From: Ancylobacter aquaticus
GTDB taxonomy: Bacteria; Pseudomonadota; Alphaproteobacteria; Rhizobiales; Xanthobacteraceae
DNA length: 64,000 bases
Direction: 5' to 3'
Assembly (NCBI RefSeq): GCF_004339465.1
Contig: NZ_SMFY01000001.1
Span: forward strand, 496,001 to 560,000
Below, one piece after another: positions 61,770-64,000 of the stretch. A program made the position numbers and the translations under genes. Positions within the stretch are counted from its first letter, which is position 1. Every line of letters begins with the position of its first letter. The notes under the pieces were generated by a model. The model was not told the origin of the DNA, made no database searches, and saw only the letters and a program-made list of their open reading frames with translations.

Positions 61770-62543
61770 TCACTTCTCGACGAATGCCTTTTCGATCACG
61801 AAGTCGCCCGGCTCCGTGGTCGAGCCTTCCTCGAAGGCTTTTTCCTTGAGAATGACGCGCATGTCGTCGAGCAACTGCGGGCTGCCGCAGAGCATGACGC
61901 GGTCGTCCTGCTTGTCGAGGGGGGGCAGGTCGAGATCGGCGAACAGCTTGCCCGAGGTGATGAGGTCGGTGATGCGGCCCTGATTGCGATAGGGCTCGCG
62001 CGTCACGGTGGGGTAATAGACGAGCTTTTCCCGCACCAGTTCGCCGAAATAGTCGTTCTCCGGCAGCTCGTTCTCGATGAAGTCCTGATAGGCGAGTTCG
62101 CCGACCGTGCGCACGCCATGGACGAGGATGACCTTCTCGTAGGTCTCGTAGGTCTCCGGGTCCTTGATCAGGCTCATGAACGGCGCCAGCCCGGTGCCGG
62201 TGGAAAGCAGATAGAGCCGGCGGCCGGGGACGAGATAGTCCACCAGCAGCGTGCCAGTGGGCTTGCGCCCGACGATCACCTCGTCGCCGACCTTGAGGTG
62301 CTGGAGGCGCGAGGTTAGCGGTCCGTTCGCCACCTTGATCGAGAAGAACTCTAGCGTCTCCTCGTAATTGGCGCTGGCGATGGAATAGGCGCGCAGCAGC
62401 GGCTTGCCGTCCACCTGCAGGCCGATCATCACGAACTGGCCGTTCTTGAACCTCAGCGCCGGGTCGCGCGTGGTGGTGAAGGTGAACAGGTTGTCGGTCC
62501 AGTGATGCACCGACAGGACACGTTCGGTGTGAAGATTGCTCAT
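61770..62543 (-). CDS. fpr: ferredoxin-NADP reductase
   Basis: A 257-residue flavoenzyme passing electrons between NADP(H) and ferredoxin or flavodoxin. The FAD-binding motif RAYSIASANYEETLEF is at about residue 50. A lipid-like turn VGRKPTGTLLVDYLVPG follows, the NADP motif GTGLAPFMSLIKDPE is at about residue 117, and the C-terminus is EKAFVEK, as in bacterial subclass I enzymes. It supports iron-sulfur assembly and oxidative stress response. Start ATG at 62543. Confidence 0.94.
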   Translation of the reverse strand: MSNLHTERVLSVHHWTDNLFTFTTTRDPALRFKNGQFVMIGLQVDGKPLLRAYSIASANYEETLEFFSIKVANGPLTSRLQHLKVGDEVIVGRKPTGTLLVDYLVPGRRLYLLSTGTGLAPFMSLIKDPETYETYEKVILVHGVRTVGELAYQDFIENELPENDYFGELVREKLVYYPTVTREPYRNQGRITDLITSGKLFADLDLPPLDKQDDRVMLCGSPQLLDDMRVILKEKAFEEGSTTEPGDFVIEKAFVEK

Positions 62544-62747
62544 TTACAATCCATATATGTGAAAACTTCCAAACAAACTGGAAGTCGATGTAATTCCCTG
62601 GCCACCGTTTACTGCGCATTCGGGCCGGTGTCGACCCTTTGTCACGGCTTTGCGGGCCATTCTCGCCTCGGCTTGCGCGGCGCGTCCCGGATGGGGAAAC
62701 ATGGGTCGCCGGCATGGCCGTGCATCAGCAGGATTAGGGAGGCCCCG

Positions 62748-63173
62748 ATGTTCAGCCACATCATCCTCGGCGCGCGTGATCTTTCCCGGCTGACCGCCTT
62801 CTACGACGCGGTGCTGGCGCCGCTTGGTCTGGAGCGGGTCGACGAGCCGTCCGATGGCGGGCCGCCCGGTTCGATGTGGCTGATGCCGGGGCGGCGCTGG
62901 CCGCAATTCTTCGTGCAGCTGCCGTTCAACGGCCTGCCAGCGAGCTGGGGAAATGGCACGCAGGTGAGCTTCGCCGCGCCCTCGCCGGCGGCGGTGGACG
63001 CGGCGTGGCGGGCGCTTTTGTCGAATGGCGGCATTGATGAGGGAGCGCCGGGCCTGCGGCCGGACTATGCCCCCGACTATTACGGCGCCTATGGCCGCGA
63101 CCCCGAGGGCAACAAGCTGTGCTTCGTGCATCTGGCCGAGCTGCAAGACCTGACCGTGCGGGCCGGCGCCTGA
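62748..63173 (+). CDS. VOC (glyoxalase/bleomycin resistance) family protein
   Basis: A 141-residue single VOC domain. It opens with FSHIILGARDLSRLTAFYDAVLAPLGLE and closes with YYGAYGRDPEGNKLCFVHLAE; the Glu/His pattern fits a metal site (HIILGARD, DPEGNKL). GGGAGG lies 5 bases before ATG 62748. The family includes glyoxalases, dioxygenases and resistance proteins, and its substrate cannot be assigned. Confidence 0.88.
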   Translation: MFSHIILGARDLSRLTAFYDAVLAPLGLERVDEPSDGGPPGSMWLMPGRRWPQFFVQLPFNGLPASWGNGTQVSFAAPSPAAVDAAWRALLSNGGIDEGAPGLRPDYAPDYYGAYGRDPEGNKLCFVHLAELQDLTVRAGA

Positions 63174-63206
63174 GGCGGGCACACGCCTGTCTCAAGTGGA
63201 CGGGGG

Positions 63207-64000
63207 TCAAAGGCCGGGATCGGCCGGTCGCCGGTCCTCTACCATTTTCGCTTCCGCTCGGCGGACCACCAATTCCAGCCGGTCGCCCGGCGCGCTGGTG
63301 GCGAGGCCGAGCGACAGGCTGAGTGTGCTGGCGGAATAGAACTGGTTGTTGAGCACCGCCAGCTCGCGGATGTTCTCCATTACCGCATGTCCCGCTTCCG
63401 CATCGGTCCCCGGCATGAGCACCGCGAATTCGTTGCCGGCGATGCGGGCGGCGCAGTGCTGCGGGTCCACAGCCTTGGCGATGATCTCGCCGGCGCGGCG
63501 CAGCAGCATGTCGCCGGCGGCCTGGCCGAGATGATCGTTGACCTTCTTCAGGTCGTTGAGGTGAATCATGATGACCGTGACCGGGAACGGCCCGCGACGC
63601 TCCAGCCGGTTCAACTCGTCGACATAGAAGGTGCGGTTGCAAAGCTTGGTCAGCACGTCGTGCTTGCCGAGATATTCGAGATAGGCCTCGGCTTTCTTGC
63701 GGGCGGTGATGTCGGTGAGCGCCACCTGCACCAGCGACCAGTCGTCCTCATGGCCGGGCAGCACCGAGAACTGCAGATGCACATGCAGCAGCTCGCCGCC
63801 CAGCGTGTAGTTGACCACCTCGCGGGTGTCGAAGATCCGGCCGTTCCACAGTTCGATCAGCTGCTCGCGGAAATGGCGCTGCATGTCGTCGCGAAAGATA
63901 TCCGCCACATTCTCGGTGAGTTCGGCGGTGCTGCCGGCGCCAAACATTTCCAGCGTATGGTGGTTGACCTCGATCACCCGGATTTCGCTGAGGCAGCGCT
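63207..64000 (-). CDS. PAS-GGDEF protein with degenerate GGDEF motif, cut by the window end
   Basis: At least 264 residues are in the window; the 5' part continues beyond base 64000, as the frame stays open (SEIRVIEVNHHTLEMFGAGS). It holds a PAS domain with its PAC end (WSLVQVALTDITARKKAEAYL), then a diguanylate-cyclase domain from about YLGKHDVLTKLCNRTFYVDELNRL. The active-site motif reads RIAGNEF rather than RxGGDEF, so the metal- and substrate-binding Asp/Glu position is changed to Asn and cyclase activity is probably lost. It may instead sense or bind GTP or c-di-GMP. Confidence 0.85.
   Translation of the reverse strand, partial: RCLSEIRVIEVNHHTLEMFGAGSTAELTENVADIFRDDMQRHFREQLIELWNGRIFDTREVVNYTLGGELLHVHLQFSVLPGHEDDWSLVQVALTDITARKKAEAYLEYLGKHDVLTKLCNRTFYVDELNRLERRGPFPVTVIMIHLNDLKKVNDHLGQAAGDMLLRRAGEIIAKAVDPQHCAARIAGNEFAVLMPGTDAEAGHAVMENIRELAVLNNQFYSASTLSLSLGLATSAPGDRLELVVRRAEAKMVEDRRPADPGL

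Overview
The window is GC-rich (roughly 65-70 %) chromosomal DNA from an alphaproteobacterium. The order pckA-like gene / chvI / chvG / hprK / EIIA-Man / HPr / ahcY (51.1-59.3 kb) is the classic Hyphomicrobiales (Rhizobiales) arrangement. The large number of catabolic ABC and TTT transport clusters suggests a metabolically versatile soil or water member, perhaps Xanthobacteraceae-like. That last placement is inference.

1-26 kb is catabolic and transport territory in three blocks. (i) 0-8.2 kb: an FCD-type GntR regulator divergent from a spermidine/putrescine-type ABC transporter. The transporter is coupled to an Asp/Glu-racemase-superfamily enzyme, a TRZ/ATZ-type amidohydrolase and a PuuE-like polysaccharide-deacetylase-family hydrolase, which suggests uptake and hydrolysis of an N-containing compound. 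(ii) 8.2-15.6 kb: a LysR regulator divergent from a beta-hydroxyacid dehydrogenase, a branched-chain-type ABC transporter (SBP, two ATPases, two permeases) and an AA_synth (DUF1185-like) protein. (iii) 15.6-26.1 kb: a minus-strand operon tctB-tctA-half-permease-half-permease-enolase superfamily enzyme. It diverges from FAH-family hydrolase, dihydroxyphthalate-decarboxylase-like protein, cupin and GntR/UTRA regulator, followed by tctC-like SBP, SDR and MmgE/PrpD. AT-rich palindromic sites in this block are candidate operators for its own GntR.

26.1-28 kb is a small scar of foreign DNA. It holds a low-GC orphan gene, the C-terminal stump of a site-specific recombinase, and tRNA-Ser(GGA), into whose 3' end the stump runs.

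28-48 kb holds a tripartite RND pump (adaptor lipoprotein and pump), a transglutaminase / ATP-grasp-alpha-E fusion / transglutaminase cluster, a large type V autotransporter, an IalB-like periplasmic protein and an AmpG-like MFS protein.

48-64 kb is mostly core: recR, NhaD-type antiporter, DUF3016 protein, a PEP carboxykinase homologue that has lost most catalytic residues, a HugZ-like protein, ChvI/ChvG, HprK, EIIA-Man, HPr and AhcY. Downstream are an unknown membrane protein, a GNAT acetyltransferase, a small membrane protein, ferredoxin-NADP reductase, a VOC protein and the C-terminal part of a PAS-GGDEF protein cut by the window edge. The most unusual item is the pseudoenzyme-like PEPCK sitting exactly where pckA normally lies beside chvI.
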